A stretch of 64,000 nt of DNA from Clostridiales bacterium (lineage in GTDB: Bacteria; Bacillota; Clostridia; Monoglobales; WRBX01): positions 1 through 64,000 of the forward strand of contig JAISIR010000014.1 of NCBI GenBank assembly GCA_031261985.1, in the 5' to 3' direction. The stretch's first letter is position 1, and the number at the start of each line of letters is the position of its first letter. Shown piece by piece: positions 8,286 through 17,715 of this stretch. The notes under the pieces are model-generated. The model did not search any database. It saw only the letters and a program-made list of their open reading frames with translations, and had not been told where the DNA came from. Position numbers and translations under genes: made by a program.

Positions 8286-8348
8286 GATAATCCATGGTAA
8301 TTCAACGATTATCCATGTAAATTCAACAGTTATCGATGGTAATTCAAC
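8286..8348 (+). repeat. Three 21-bp direct repeats in the rho leader
   Basis: Units 8286-8306, 8307-8327 and 8328-8348 share the pattern TTATCCATGGTAATTCAAC, with a fourth decayed half-unit after. The TTATCCATG part resembles a DnaA box with about two mismatches. They lie in the predicted transcribed leader and are non-coding (in-frame TAA). Confidence 0.75.
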
Positions 8349-8375
8349 CGTTATCACTTCCCTATTTATCTGTGG

Positions 8376-8391
8376 AGCACTTCGTAGTGCT
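8376..8391 (+). promoter_or_regulatory. Small hairpin in the rho leader (possible attenuator)
   Basis: A 6-bp perfect stem AGCACT/AGTGCT with a TCGT loop is followed by TTTCTC. It is weak for an intrinsic terminator but well placed between promoter and rho start. Confidence 0.4.
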
Positions 8392-8511
8392 TTCTCATCA
8401 AGAAATTATGTAAACCGATTATGGGCTATTTTATAGGAATTCCCATATAATTCAATTTCATTTTAAATCTAGCGTATCGCTTAATTAGATACATCTAAGG
8501 AGCAATTCCAA

Positions 8512-9864
8512 TTGACTAAAAAAGACTTAATCGAAAAAGCTAAATTGTTAAACATTAAAAAATATTATTCGCTAAGCAAAGAGGAATTGGAGAATGCTAT
8601 ATCCTCAATTGAGAGCGAATCTGCTAAAGCTGCCACCTCCCCAGGCGATGCAAATTCTACCGAAAGTAGCGCGCAAACACAAAATGTTCCACGTGGAACA
8701 TTTCGAGATAAGCCTGCAATTAGCAGCGATTCAACGTTTGACAGTGATGGTAAAAGAGAGGTAAATGGCGTTTTAGAAATATGCGAAGATGGCTATGGGT
8801 TTTTACGCTCGCAAAATTATCTATCAGGCAACGAAGATATTTACGTACCGATAACCCAAATTAAAAGGTTTCATCTTAAAACAGGCGATGAAATATCTGG
8901 CATTTCTAAAATGAAGCACGAGGGTGAAAAGTTTTCCGCATTATTATTCTTAAATTCTGTAAATGGTGAGCATCCCTTAAAGGCTATTAAACGCAAACAG
9001 TTCGAGCGATTAGTGCCGATTTATCCTAACGAGCGCCTGCATTTAGAGAATGAAAAGTCGGACTTTGCAGTTAGACTTATCGATTTAATTGCGCCTATTG
9101 GCAAAGGCCAGCGCGGAATGATTGTGGCGCCGCCTAAAGCAGGAAAGACCACCTTGCTTAAAAACATAGCAAATGCTATTAAAAATAATTACCCCGACCT
9201 TAAACTTATCGTCCTATTAATCGACGAGCGCCCCGAAGAGGTAACCGATATGAAACGCAGCGTTGAAGGTGGCGAAGTAATATTCTCTACTTTCGACGAA
9301 TTGCCCGAGCATCATGTAAAAGTAGCTGAGATGTGTCTGGAACGCGCAAAACGCATGGTTGAAAGTGGCAAGGATATAGTAATTTTGATGGATAGCATTA
9401 CCCGCTTAGCGCGTGCGTACAATCTAACCATTCCGCCTACTGGTAGGACTTTAAGCGGTGGTTTAGACCCTGGAGCTTTGCACAAACCTAAAAGCTTCTT
9501 TGGCGCGGCAAGGAATATCGAAGGCGCAGGCTCGTTGACCATTCTTGCCACGGCGTTGATTGAGACTGGCAGCAGAATGGACGACATGATATTTGAGGAG
9601 TTTAAAGGCACAGGTAATATGGAACTTCATCTAGATAGAAAGCTACAAGAACGCAGGATATTCCCTGCCATTGATATTGCTAAATCGGGAACGCGCAAGG
9701 AAGAACTGTTGCTCTCTGATGAAGAATTACAACTAATGCACTCGCTTAGGAAAGCAATGAACAGCAATAATTCATCTAATGTTACCGAGACCATTATAAA
9801 TCAACTAATGGCGGTTAAAACTAATGCGCAATTTGTCGACCGTTTACTAAAGATTTATAAATAA
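8512..9864 (+). CDS. rho: Transcription termination factor Rho
   Basis: Rho is the hexameric RNA-dependent ATPase that releases transcripts. This 450-residue protein starts at TTG 8512 with an AAGGAG site nine bases upstream. It has an N-terminal Rho_N helical region (1-40), a Ser/Thr/Ala-rich linker (about 40-75), the RNA-binding cold-shock-like domain (about 76-145) and the ATPase core with a Walker A PPKAGKTT near 207-214. A Walker B region (VILMDSITRLARAYN) and a GGLDPGALHKPK Q/R-loop region follow. The linker carries a parS site. Family assignment is certain. Confidence 0.97.
   Translation: MTKKDLIEKAKLLNIKKYYSLSKEELENAISSIESESAKAATSPGDANSTESSAQTQNVPRGTFRDKPAISSDSTFDSDGKREVNGVLEICEDGYGFLRSQNYLSGNEDIYVPITQIKRFHLKTGDEISGISKMKHEGEKFSALLFLNSVNGEHPLKAIKRKQFERLVPIYPNERLHLENEKSDFAVRLIDLIAPIGKGQRGMIVAPPKAGKTTLLKNIANAIKNNYPDLKLIVLLIDERPEEVTDMKRSVEGGEVIFSTFDELPEHHVKVAEMCLERAKRMVESGKDIVILMDSITRLARAYNLTIPPTGRTLSGGLDPGALHKPKSFFGAARNIEGAGSLTILATALIETGSRMDDMIFEEFKGTGNMELHLDRKLQERRIFPAIDIAKSGTRKEELLLSDEELQLMHSLRKAMNSNNSSNVTETIINQLMAVKTNAQFVDRLLKIYK
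8685..8700. promoter_or_regulatory. parS: parS site inside the rho coding sequence
   Basis: The perfect 16-bp palindrome TGTTCCACGTGGAACA matches the conserved ParB-binding parS consensus. It encodes Rho residues 58-63 in the variable linker between the N-terminal and RNA-binding domains. Two identical sites lie 2 kb downstream next to parA. Confidence 0.9.
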
Positions 9865-9900
9865 TAATTAAGTAAGAATATATATTACAAAGGTGATAGT

Positions 9901-10695
9901 ATGAAAAAACTAATTAAAACTAAAATATTCACTTCAATTTTAGTCATAATTTCCATTATTATAGTATTTACTCCTACAAAAGTCGGAACGACTGCCGATG
10001 TACGCGTTCCAATAATCCTATATCACAATATAACGGAAGATTATAACGCATCGGAAGCACTGGTAAACATTACGCCTGCCGAGTTTGAAACTCATATTAT
10101 TACGTTAATAGAATCTGGGTATAACCCGATTGACTTTGACGAGTACTATGATTTCGTAACAAATGGCAAGGTTCTACCTAATAAACCCGTTATAATAACT
10201 TTTGACGACGGATACCTATCGAACTATACATATGCTTTCCCTATCCTTAAGAAACACAATGTAAAGGCGACGATTTTTGCTGTTACCGATACAATTGGCA
10301 GGAGCGAGGGTGTAAATTTTGCACACTTTACATGGGAGCAAGCACGTGAAATGGAAGCAAGCGGGATTATAGACATTGAATCGCACTCTGACAGCCATGC
10401 AAACCTTGGCGAAATGAGTATAAACGATGTGCAACGCGAGTTCAGACGCTCAAAATATTTAATCGAGAAGAACCTTAATAAGGATTGCAATGTATTTGCC
10501 TTTCCTTATGGCGGATACTCTTCGGAGGTTCAAGAGCTAGGAATTAAGGCGGGGTATAAGGTGTTATCATTAGTTGGGGATGTAGGTGCCAATAGCGCAG
10601 GTGCCGATTTAACCGCCCTAAGGCGCATCACAATTCGTGGCACCGACTCTCCCGAAGATTTAATCAACACAATTGAGATTAATTTGGATAAATAG
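9901..10695 (+). CDS. Polysaccharide deacetylase family protein (carbohydrate esterase 4)
   Basis: This 264-residue protein has an N-terminal signal anchor (about residues 10-28) followed by a NodB-type deacetylase domain. The metal and catalytic motifs ITFDDGY (about residues 99-105) and SHSDSH are present, as is an FAFPYGG motif. Family members remove acetyl groups from peptidoglycan or other polysaccharides at the cell surface. It lies 36 bases after rho and may be co-transcribed. The substrate cannot be read from sequence. Confidence 0.88.
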   Translation: MKKLIKTKIFTSILVIISIIIVFTPTKVGTTADVRVPIILYHNITEDYNASEALVNITPAEFETHIITLIESGYNPIDFDEYYDFVTNGKVLPNKPVIITFDDGYLSNYTYAFPILKKHNVKATIFAVTDTIGRSEGVNFAHFTWEQAREMEASGIIDIESHSDSHANLGEMSINDVQREFRRSKYLIEKNLNKDCNVFAFPYGGYSSEVQELGIKAGYKVLSLVGDVGANSAGADLTALRRITIRGTDSPEDLINTIEINLDK

Positions 10696-10722
10696 AATTA
10701 TAGAACTTCAAATTGCAGGCAA

Positions 10723-10738
10723 TGTTCCACGTGGAACA
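10723..10738. promoter_or_regulatory. parS: parS site upstream of parA
   Basis: Perfect 16-bp palindrome TGTTCCACGTGGAACA, in the gap between the deacetylase gene and parA. It is followed by a T-rich stretch, so it could also end the upstream transcript. Confidence 0.93.
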
Positions 10739-10831
10739 TTGCCATTTTTTATAGCAATTTTCAGGATTCCATCAAACGAGCGTAAATAAAAATGCAACGG
10801 ATTAAACATAATACTATGAACAACATTTAAA

Positions 10832-10847
10832 TGTTCCACGTGGAACA
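10832..10847. promoter_or_regulatory. parS: parS site upstream of parA (second copy)
   Basis: Perfect 16-bp palindrome identical to the sites at 8685 and 10723, located 55 bases upstream of the parA -35 element. Confidence 0.93.
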
Positions 10848-10901
10848 TTCTCGATTATTCTAGGCGTAATCAATAAATGTTGGATAATTATGAAAAACCT
10901 A

Positions 10902-10930
10902 TTGACATTTAAAATTTAAAATGATATACT
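10902..10930 (+). promoter_or_regulatory. SigA-type promoter for parA-parB
   Basis: TTGACA (10902-10907) and TATACT (10925-10930) are 17 bases apart, 38 bases before the parA ATG. Confidence 0.75.
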
Positions 10931-10967
10931 GTAACTATATTAAATTTGAAGTATAGGAAGTGAATAT

Positions 10968-11750
10968 ATGGGTAAAGTTATTGCAATTGCAAACCAAAAA
11001 GGCGGCGTTGGTAAAACAACAACGGCAATAAACCTTTCGTCATGCCTAGCAGAGCGCGGTCAACGCATTTTGCTTATCGATGCAGACCCTCAAGGCAACT
11101 CAACCAGTGGGTTAGGTGTTTCAGAATGTCCTAACACAATTTACGAGGTAATAATCCAAAAATGTCCGCTGCATCAAGCTATTTATGCAACGGATATTAA
11201 CAATTTAGATATCTGCGCCTCTGGTCAAGGTCTAGCTGGTGCCGATATTGAGTTGGTCACCGAAGAGAACCGCGAGTTTAGGATGAAAAACGCCATCGAT
11301 ACCATTAAACCTTATTACGATTTTATATTTATCGATTGCCCACCATCTATCAGCCTAATTACTCTTAATGCTCTAACGGCGTCGGATACCGTTTTAGTTC
11401 CGATTCAATGCGAATATTATGCGCTAGAAGGCTTAGGCTACCTTACTAATACAATAAACTATCTGCGCAAATCGCTTAATCCTACACTAAATATCGAGGG
11501 CGTTTTAATGACTATGTTCGACGCGCGTACCAACCTTTCTATCCAAGTGGTAGAAGAAGTCAAAAAGTTCTTCCCGCGCAATGTGTACAAATCGATAATT
11601 CCGCGTAATGTCCGCCTTTCGGAATGCCCTAGCTATGGTCAGCCAATAAATGTGTACGACCCTGCAAGCAAGGGCGCGGTTAAATATGGCGAGCTTGCCG
11701 ACGAGTTTTTAACAGCAAATGCACCTGTTAAGGAACAACAATACGCGTAA
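10968..11750 (+). CDS. parA: Chromosome partitioning ATPase ParA/Soj
   Basis: This 260-residue deviant Walker ATPase has the signature KGGVGKTT at residues about 11-18, DADPQGN around 42-48 and the FIDCPPS motif near 122. ParA/Soj binds DNA in its ATP form and works with ParB-parS to segregate origins; in Bacillus it also regulates DnaA. It is followed by parB and flanked upstream by two parS sites, giving a complete chromosomal par locus. Confidence 0.96.
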   Translation: MGKVIAIANQKGGVGKTTTAINLSSCLAERGQRILLIDADPQGNSTSGLGVSECPNTIYEVIIQKCPLHQAIYATDINNLDICASGQGLAGADIELVTEENREFRMKNAIDTIKPYYDFIFIDCPPSISLITLNALTASDTVLVPIQCEYYALEGLGYLTNTINYLRKSLNPTLNIEGVLMTMFDARTNLSIQVVEEVKKFFPRNVYKSIIPRNVRLSECPSYGQPINVYDPASKGAVKYGELADEFLTANAPVKEQQYA

Positions 11751-11863
11751 AAATTTCGATGTTTTTACAACATGCTTTTACTATTATAAACTATTTTTTT
11801 AAAATTAATTTCGATTTTTGTACAAATACCAATTACTTAAATTTATAAAGCAGGGTGAAGATT

Positions 11864-13009
11864 ATGTCTGAAAATAAACGATTAGGCAAGGGCTTAGGCG
11901 CGCTTATTCCTGGGTTAACGCCCGAAGATGCAAACATTTTAAGTGGAATATTGTCTGCAAAAGACGATAAACCTGTGCCCAAACCCGCGCGTAAAAGTAT
12001 TATAGAGCAAGCTGTCGGGGAACTTAAATCAACTAAAAACACACAAAAAACAACTTTAAACGATTCAAGTTTACATAATTTTAAAGAAACAAGTTCAATT
12101 CCGACTAAAAACAGCAGAAGTAAACAAAATACCACGTCAGAAATAAACGCTGGCACTAGCTCAAGCTCTAACGCTAACAAAATTACCGACGCTACAATCA
12201 ACTCCGATATATCTTCAAGTTCTATTGTTCACCAAATTAAAACTATGCTTATTGAACCCTGCAAAAGCCAGCCGCGCAATACATTTGCCGCTGATGAAAT
12301 TCAGGTTTTGGCAAATTCTATCAAGGAATATGGCATAATTCAGCCGCTTATTCTTAGGCAAATTGATGATAGATACGAAATTATAGCCGGCGAGCGGCGT
12401 TGGCGTGCAGCTCAGGTGGCAGGGCTAAAAAATGTTCCCGCAATTGTTAGGAACGAGGGCAACATGCGCGTTATGGAGCTTGCTTTGGTTGAGAATCTGC
12501 ACCGCGTCGACCTTGACCCAATTGACGAGGCGCTTGGCATTAAGGCACTCATCAATTTATATGGACTAACGCAGGACGAAGTCAGCCAAAAGCTAGGCAA
12601 AAGCAGGTCTTCCATCACTAATAGTTTGCGTTTGCTTAAACTGCCTCAAAGTGTGCAAGAGCTCATTCAAACTGGCGATATTTCGATGGGTCACGCCAAA
12701 GTAATTATGTCTGTAACCAATGATGACTTGCAGCAACAGCTCGCCGAGCGCGTAATTGCAGGCGATTTAAGCGTTAGAGCTACCGAGGTATTGGCTAAAA
12801 AAATGTCGCAGAAAAAAGCAATTAAAACACCTTTCCGCCAAACTTTAGGTGCCGAGGTAATTGCATATTATACCGATGTAGAAAAAAAGCTAAGCCGCAA
12901 GTTTGGCACAAAAACCTCGCTTGTCCCAGGTAAAACTAAAGGGAAGATAGAAATAGAGTATTATAATAACAAAGATTTAGAACGCATTATCCAGCTGATA
13001 AACGAGTAA
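11864..13009 (+). CDS. parB: Chromosome partitioning protein ParB/Spo0J
   Basis: The 381-residue protein begins at ATG 11864, where an AGGGTG site is well spaced; the alternative GTG 11855 overlaps that site. It has the usual RLGKGLGALIPG N-terminus, a Ser/Asn/Thr-rich linker (about 45-125), the ParB CTPase core with GERRWRAA and a NLHRVDLDPIDEA stretch, a helix-turn-helix, and a C-terminal dimerisation domain. It binds the three parS sites seen nearby. The linker is longer than in Bacillus Spo0J (about 280 residues). Confidence 0.96.
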   Translation: MSENKRLGKGLGALIPGLTPEDANILSGILSAKDDKPVPKPARKSIIEQAVGELKSTKNTQKTTLNDSSLHNFKETSSIPTKNSRSKQNTTSEINAGTSSSSNANKITDATINSDISSSSIVHQIKTMLIEPCKSQPRNTFAADEIQVLANSIKEYGIIQPLILRQIDDRYEIIAGERRWRAAQVAGLKNVPAIVRNEGNMRVMELALVENLHRVDLDPIDEALGIKALINLYGLTQDEVSQKLGKSRSSITNSLRLLKLPQSVQELIQTGDISMGHAKVIMSVTNDDLQQQLAERVIAGDLSVRATEVLAKKMSQKKAIKTPFRQTLGAEVIAYYTDVEKKLSRKFGTKTSLVPGKTKGKIEIEYYNNKDLERIIQLINE

Positions 13010-13034
13010 AGAGTAGATAGAGGAAGAAACAATC

Positions 13035-13496
13035 ATGACACACATAGTCCTAGTAGAGCCAGAAATTCCGCAGAACACAGGAAACATCGCTCGCACCTGC
13101 ACCGCCATTGGTGCCAAGCTGCACATCGTACGCCCTATTCCTTTCGATATCTCCGACAAATCCGTCCAGCGTGCGGGTTTAGATTATTGGCAATACCTAG
13201 ATTTAGAGGTCCACGAGAGCCTCGATGCCTTTCTTGCTAAACATGCCAAAGACACGCTATACTTTTGCTCCACTAAAGCTAAAAGCACTTATAGCAGCGT
13301 GGAATACCCTAAAACTAAAGACGTTTATTTGCTCTTTGGCGCAGAATCCCGCGGTTTGCCCGAAGATTTAATTTTTTCTGACAAAGGCACCGCCATAACT
13401 ATCCCCATGCTTCCACATATCCGCTCGCTTAATCTTTCAAACTCTGTGGCTATAATTGCCTACGAGGTCGAGCGGCAAAAATCCATTGGTAAGTAA
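13035..13496 (+). CDS. trmL: tRNA (cytidine/uridine-34-2'-O)-methyltransferase TrmL
   Basis: This 153-residue SPOUT methyltransferase carries PEIPQNTGNIARTC at the N-terminus, LLFGAESRGLPE in the middle and the knotted C-terminal IPMLPHIRSLNLSNSVAI. Those are the three SpoU/TrmL motifs, and the length is typical. It methylates the wobble ribose of tRNA-Leu isoacceptors in characterised members. It follows parB by 25 bases with a GAGGAAG site and is probably in the same transcript. Confidence 0.93.
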   Translation: MTHIVLVEPEIPQNTGNIARTCTAIGAKLHIVRPIPFDISDKSVQRAGLDYWQYLDLEVHESLDAFLAKHAKDTLYFCSTKAKSTYSSVEYPKTKDVYLLFGAESRGLPEDLIFSDKGTAITIPMLPHIRSLNLSNSVAIIAYEVERQKSIGK

Positions 13497-13708
13497 AGGC
13501 ATTTAGCTAAAAATAACTTGCATAATAAGACAAATTAGTCGAATACAAACATAGAGTTTACATAAATCAAAGAACATAAAAATATTTTTTTCGACAAAAA
13601 TCGACAAGGTATACATAATATTATCCAAAAAAGTATATAAGCTCATAGTTTATCATATAATATTACAAAATAGTAAATGTTTGTAACGTAATTGTTAAAA
13701 AAATTTGC

Positions 13709-13737
13709 TTGCATATATTTTAGATTTATGGTAAAAT
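13709..13737 (+). promoter_or_regulatory. Probable promoter for spoVG
   Basis: TTGCAT (13709-13714) and TAAAAT (13732-13737) are 17 bases apart, about 120 bases before the spoVG start. The rest of the 358-base gap (13497-13854) is AT-rich and shows no gene. In Bacillus this gene uses SigH; a SigH site was not recognised here. Confidence 0.5.
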
Positions 13738-13854
13738 TATACTTGAAGGGCAATCGATTATTTCGCTTTAATTGCACATCAAATTGCTATATTAATGCGA
13801 TAATCTTTTGCCAATTTTACATCTTAATCACCAATAGGAAAGGTAGGAACAACA

Positions 13855-14142
13855 ATGCAAATTACAGACATTCGCGTTCGCAAAATTAATTCAGAGGGTC
13901 GCATGAAGGCAATAATTTCTGTTACTTTTGACGATTCAATAGTTGTACACGATATTAAAGTTATCCAAGGGCAAGAGAAGCTTTTTGTAGCTATGCCTAG
14001 CCGAAAAACTCCCGATGGCGAATTCCACGATGTTGTGCACCCAATTAACTCTGAAACTCGCACTATGTTAGAGGAAGCAATTTTAGACGCGTACGAGCAA
14101 GCAAAAACAGAGCAAGAGAACGACACGACCGAAGAGGAATAA
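13855..14142 (+). CDS. spoVG: Regulatory protein SpoVG
   Basis: This 95-residue protein matches SpoVG nearly end to end, with the conserved [12 protein letters not shown] start and the [20 protein letters not shown] block. SpoVG is a small DNA/RNA-binding regulator involved in septation and sporulation in Bacillota. The C-terminal tail is acidic (Asp/Glu/Thr). An AAAGGTAGG site precedes the ATG. Confidence 0.97.
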   Translation: MQITDIRVRKINSEGRMKAIISVTFDDSIVVHDIKVIQGQEKLFVAMPSRKTPDGEFHDVVHPINSETRTMLEEAILDAYEQAKTEQENDTTEEE

Positions 14143-14171
14143 TAAAGTCTTTAAATATGTTCTAATATTAA

Positions 14172-14197
14172 AAAAGCCTTCGATAATGAAGGCTTTT
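14172..14197 (+). terminator. Intrinsic terminator after spoVG
   Basis: Perfect 10-bp arms AAAAGCCTTC/GAAGGCTTTT (14172-14181/14188-14197) followed by a T-rich run. Confidence 0.85.
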
Positions 14198-14227
14198 ACT
14201 TTTTGCTTAATAATAAAAAAGATTAAA

Positions 14228-14256
14228 AAAAATCGCCCTATTTAAAGGCGATTTTT
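14228..14256. terminator. Bidirectional terminator between spoVG and the SLH protein gene
   Basis: Arms 14228-14237 and 14247-14256 form AAAAATCGCC/GGCGATTTTT with A and T runs on both sides. It would serve the convergent minus-strand gene ending at 14277. Confidence 0.8.
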
Positions 14257-14276
14257 AATGAAGTTAAAGGTAATAT

Positions 14277-15434
14277 TTATACTAAATTAAAATGATATAT
14301 TGGCAAACCCATCTGCGAGTTTACGTTATACATATCAAAGCCACCATCGCCGCGCATTACAACCGCGTACGTCATTCCATTAGCTGTTAAAAAGCATAAC
14401 GCACCCTCTTGTTCGGCTGTGACAGTTTGCATCGTACCAACATCATATACAAAACTATAGGTTGTAGAAACGGTGATATCAGTAGAATTTGTGTCGGTAA
14501 CAATTTTTGCAATTTCGTTATTAGCCGCTATAATTACAGGGTTGCCCTCTAATCCAATATTAAACGGTCCACTTTCAGCGTTGGCATTAATATCAAAAGT
14601 ATCGGTGCCAAAATTTTCTCTTGTTATAGTGCGCCCATTGTCTTCATTGCCAGAATAAGGGTCATAAACGCGAACTTCGCGCAATTCATAGGTACCATTT
14701 AAGGATGTCGTAATCTGTTCGGTAGTGAATTTTTCGGGAGCGGCACGCACTACCATCTCACAAAACTCTGCACGCGTGATATTTGCAAATGGTCTAAAAG
14801 TATTATCTGGATACCCTTTAATTATGCCTAAATTATAAGCCATGTAGGTATATTCAGGAGGATACGTGCTAATCTCATCTGCATGATTTTGGTAGGTTGC
14901 ATCGCTAAAATGCTGATTCAAAATATCGCGGTAATTATCTGGGATATCATAACCTTTTGTTGTCCAATCATTCTGATAATTATCGTTTATAACATTAACT
15001 AAAACTTGAGCAACATCAAACCTAGTCGCTTCTTGATAACCATTGAAGTTTTGTGGAAGGGTTGGGTTGTAATGAGGTTTATAATAATAATATAAGCTAG
15101 TTGCATAAGGCGCATACCATTCGTTTTTGTAAGCAGCATTAGACCCAAAATCTTGATAAGTCACGCCTGCATTATTAGTTAAACCAAATGCCTCGGTAAT
15201 AATTTTAGCCATCTCACCACGAGTTACGTTGTTATCAGGCTTAAAAGTACCATCGGGGTAACCATCAAGAACGCCCTCATACGCTAATATATTTATGCTG
15301 CGTGATGCCCAATGAGTGTTAGGAACATCGGGATAATTTATTTTAGCCTGCACAGTTGTGAAATTTGCAGGTAAAAGTATAATAGTAGCAAGAAGAACTG
15401 GTAAAACTCTTTGAATAATTTTAAATCTAGTCAT
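14277..15434 (-). CDS. Secreted S-layer homology (SLH) domain protein
   Basis: This 385-residue protein has a signal peptide (cleavage near VQAKINYPD) followed by SLH domains. Recognisable units are at about residues 34-95 (GVLDGYPDGTFKPDNNVTRGE) and 195-235 (GIIKGYPDNTFRPFANITRAE), with a degenerate one between. SLH domains bind pyruvylated secondary cell-wall polymer and anchor proteins to the surface. The C-terminal 150 or so residues are beta-rich and not recognised. It sits 15 bases downstream of the phosphatase gene, suggesting co-transcription with gap. Confidence 0.87.
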   Translation of the reverse strand: MTRFKIIQRVLPVLLATIILLPANFTTVQAKINYPDVPNTHWASRSINILAYEGVLDGYPDGTFKPDNNVTRGEMAKIITEAFGLTNNAGVTYQDFGSNAAYKNEWYAPYATSLYYYYKPHYNPTLPQNFNGYQEATRFDVAQVLVNVINDNYQNDWTTKGYDIPDNYRDILNQHFSDATYQNHADEISTYPPEYTYMAYNLGIIKGYPDNTFRPFANITRAEFCEMVVRAAPEKFTTEQITTSLNGTYELREVRVYDPYSGNEDNGRTITRENFGTDTFDINANAESGPFNIGLEGNPVIIAANNEIAKIVTDTNSTDITVSTTYSFVYDVGTMQTVTAEQEGALCFLTANGMTYAVVMRGDGGFDMYNVNSQMGLPIYHFNLV

Positions 15435-15449
15435 AATTTAAATCCCCTT

Positions 15450-16019
15450 TCAAAAAACAGATTTATTGTAGAAATCCACTTTCCATAAACCGTCAGAATA
15501 ATCTAAAACACTAACGCAAGCATTTTTAAGGACTGTTTTGCCGCTGCCAATTTCATCACCCGAAACATACGCTAAAATTGAGTTTATAACCCCACCGTGC
15601 GACACGATTATTACATTTTTATTCGGTGCAGTCGATACAATTATATCTAACGCATTAACAACTCGCTCGCGCAGAGCTTCTCGGCTTTCTTGATTAGGCA
15701 CGTTCCCATCTACCCACCTGTTTTGCACCTCTTGCTTAGTCAATCCCGAAGCATCACCATAATCACGCTCTTTAAGCAAATCTAACTCAACAACATTAGG
15801 TAGATTTAAAGCCTCAGCAATTATGCTGGCAGTTTTTTTAGCACGCTTGTATGGGCTAGAGTATATAACGTCCCATTCCCCTGTTTCAGATAAAACACGT
15901 CCAGCACTTTTCGCCTGTTCAACGCCGGTCTTATTCAATGGGATATCAACATTACCTTGCAATTTACCTAGCAGATTCCAATCGGTTTCTCCATGCCTTA
16001 CTAAGCAAATTTTAGCCAT
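15450..16019 (-). CDS. Histidine phosphatase family protein (phosphoglycerate mutase-like)
   Basis: This 189-residue protein has the RHGETDWN phospho-histidine motif at residues 8-15, the conserved SSPYKRAKKTA stretch, a catalytic Glu in LKERDYG and the second catalytic His in SHGGVI. It belongs to the broad cobC/gpmB-type branch, so substrate is uncertain (phosphosugar, nucleotide or alpha-ribazole phosphate). It lies 32 bases after gap, which could hint at glycolytic phosphoglycerate mutase activity, but small branch members often have other roles. Confidence 0.85.
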   Translation of the reverse strand: MAKICLVRHGETDWNLLGKLQGNVDIPLNKTGVEQAKSAGRVLSETGEWDVIYSSPYKRAKKTASIIAEALNLPNVVELDLLKERDYGDASGLTKQEVQNRWVDGNVPNQESREALRERVVNALDIIVSTAPNKNVIIVSHGGVINSILAYVSGDEIGSGKTVLKNACVSVLDYSDGLWKVDFYNKSVF

Positions 16020-16051
16020 TTACAATCTCTCCTGCTTGCTAATTATAACTA

Positions 16052-17146
<1,095 letters not shown>

Positions 17147-17182
17147 TTATTATAATTATATATTTGCCCTTAATACTTTAAT

Positions 17183-17425
17183 CTAATCGGTCGTATAAGG
17201 AATAAGTGCAATTTGCCTAGCGCGCTTTATTGCCATGGTAAGCATACGCTGATGATGCGCACAATTACCATTAACACGACGCGGAATAATTTTGCCACGC
17301 TCGGTTAAATATCCAAGCAATAGCTTATGGTCTTTATAATCGATAAACTCTGCATGATTAATACAAAACTTACACGGTTTGCCACGACGTTTACGCGGCG
17401 AAAACTTTTGATTATCTTCTGCCAT
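17183..17425 (-). CDS. rpsR: Small ribosomal subunit protein bS18
   Basis: This 80-residue basic protein carries the bS18 hallmarks: CKFC near the N-terminus, IDYKDHKLL, the [17 protein letters not shown] stretch and a C-terminal ARQIALIPY. It is the last gene of the rpsF-ssb-rpsR operon, but is separated from ssb by 290 bases holding a folded element. Confidence 0.97.
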   Translation of the reverse strand: MAEDNQKFSPRKRRGKPCKFCINHAEFIDYKDHKLLLGYLTERGKIIPRRVNGNCAHHQRMLTMAIKRARQIALIPYTTD

Positions 17426-17503
17426 AGTCTTTTTCCCCTTTCATTTGATATTTTTTAAATATTCGTTCAATTTAAATCAGCAACAGCAAAACATAAAACT
17501 TAT

Positions 17504-17708
17504 AAAATTTAGCTGAATTGTTTCAATCGAGGCGCGAATTATAAGGGCTCCCAAAAAGTTGATTTTGCTTTTTGGGAATAAGGAGCAACTAATGGAATAA
17601 TAGCGAAGTTTTACGTTTTTAGTAAAACAAGCAAAATGGAATTAGTTGCGACGATGTTAAGCCGAGATTGGAACAAAGGCAATTTTAATTGCCGGTTCAG
17701 CAAATTTT
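17504..17708. repeat. Multi-branched structured element between ssb and rpsR
   Basis: An outer imperfect stem pairs 17504-17517 with 17696-17708, continued by 17519-17528 with 17666-17675. Inside are hairpin 17550-17558/17568-17576, stem 17585-17593/17641-17649 capping hairpin 17608-17614/17622-17628, and small hairpin 17678-17693. This is a cloverleaf-like plan about 205 bases long, ending 8 bases from the ssb stop. It resembles neither family A nor B in sequence. It could be a folded mobile element or an intra-operon RNA regulating rpsR. Confidence 0.7.
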
Positions 17709-17715
17709 AGAAGTT

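Noticed and set aside
7959-8348. CRISPR array
   Set aside because: Units follow each other without unique spacers, are degenerate, and there are no cas genes.
13692-13889. 65-residue ORF upstream of spoVG
   Set aside because: It covers the spoVG promoter and start, has no ribosome-binding site and has an AT-rich composition with unlikely residues.
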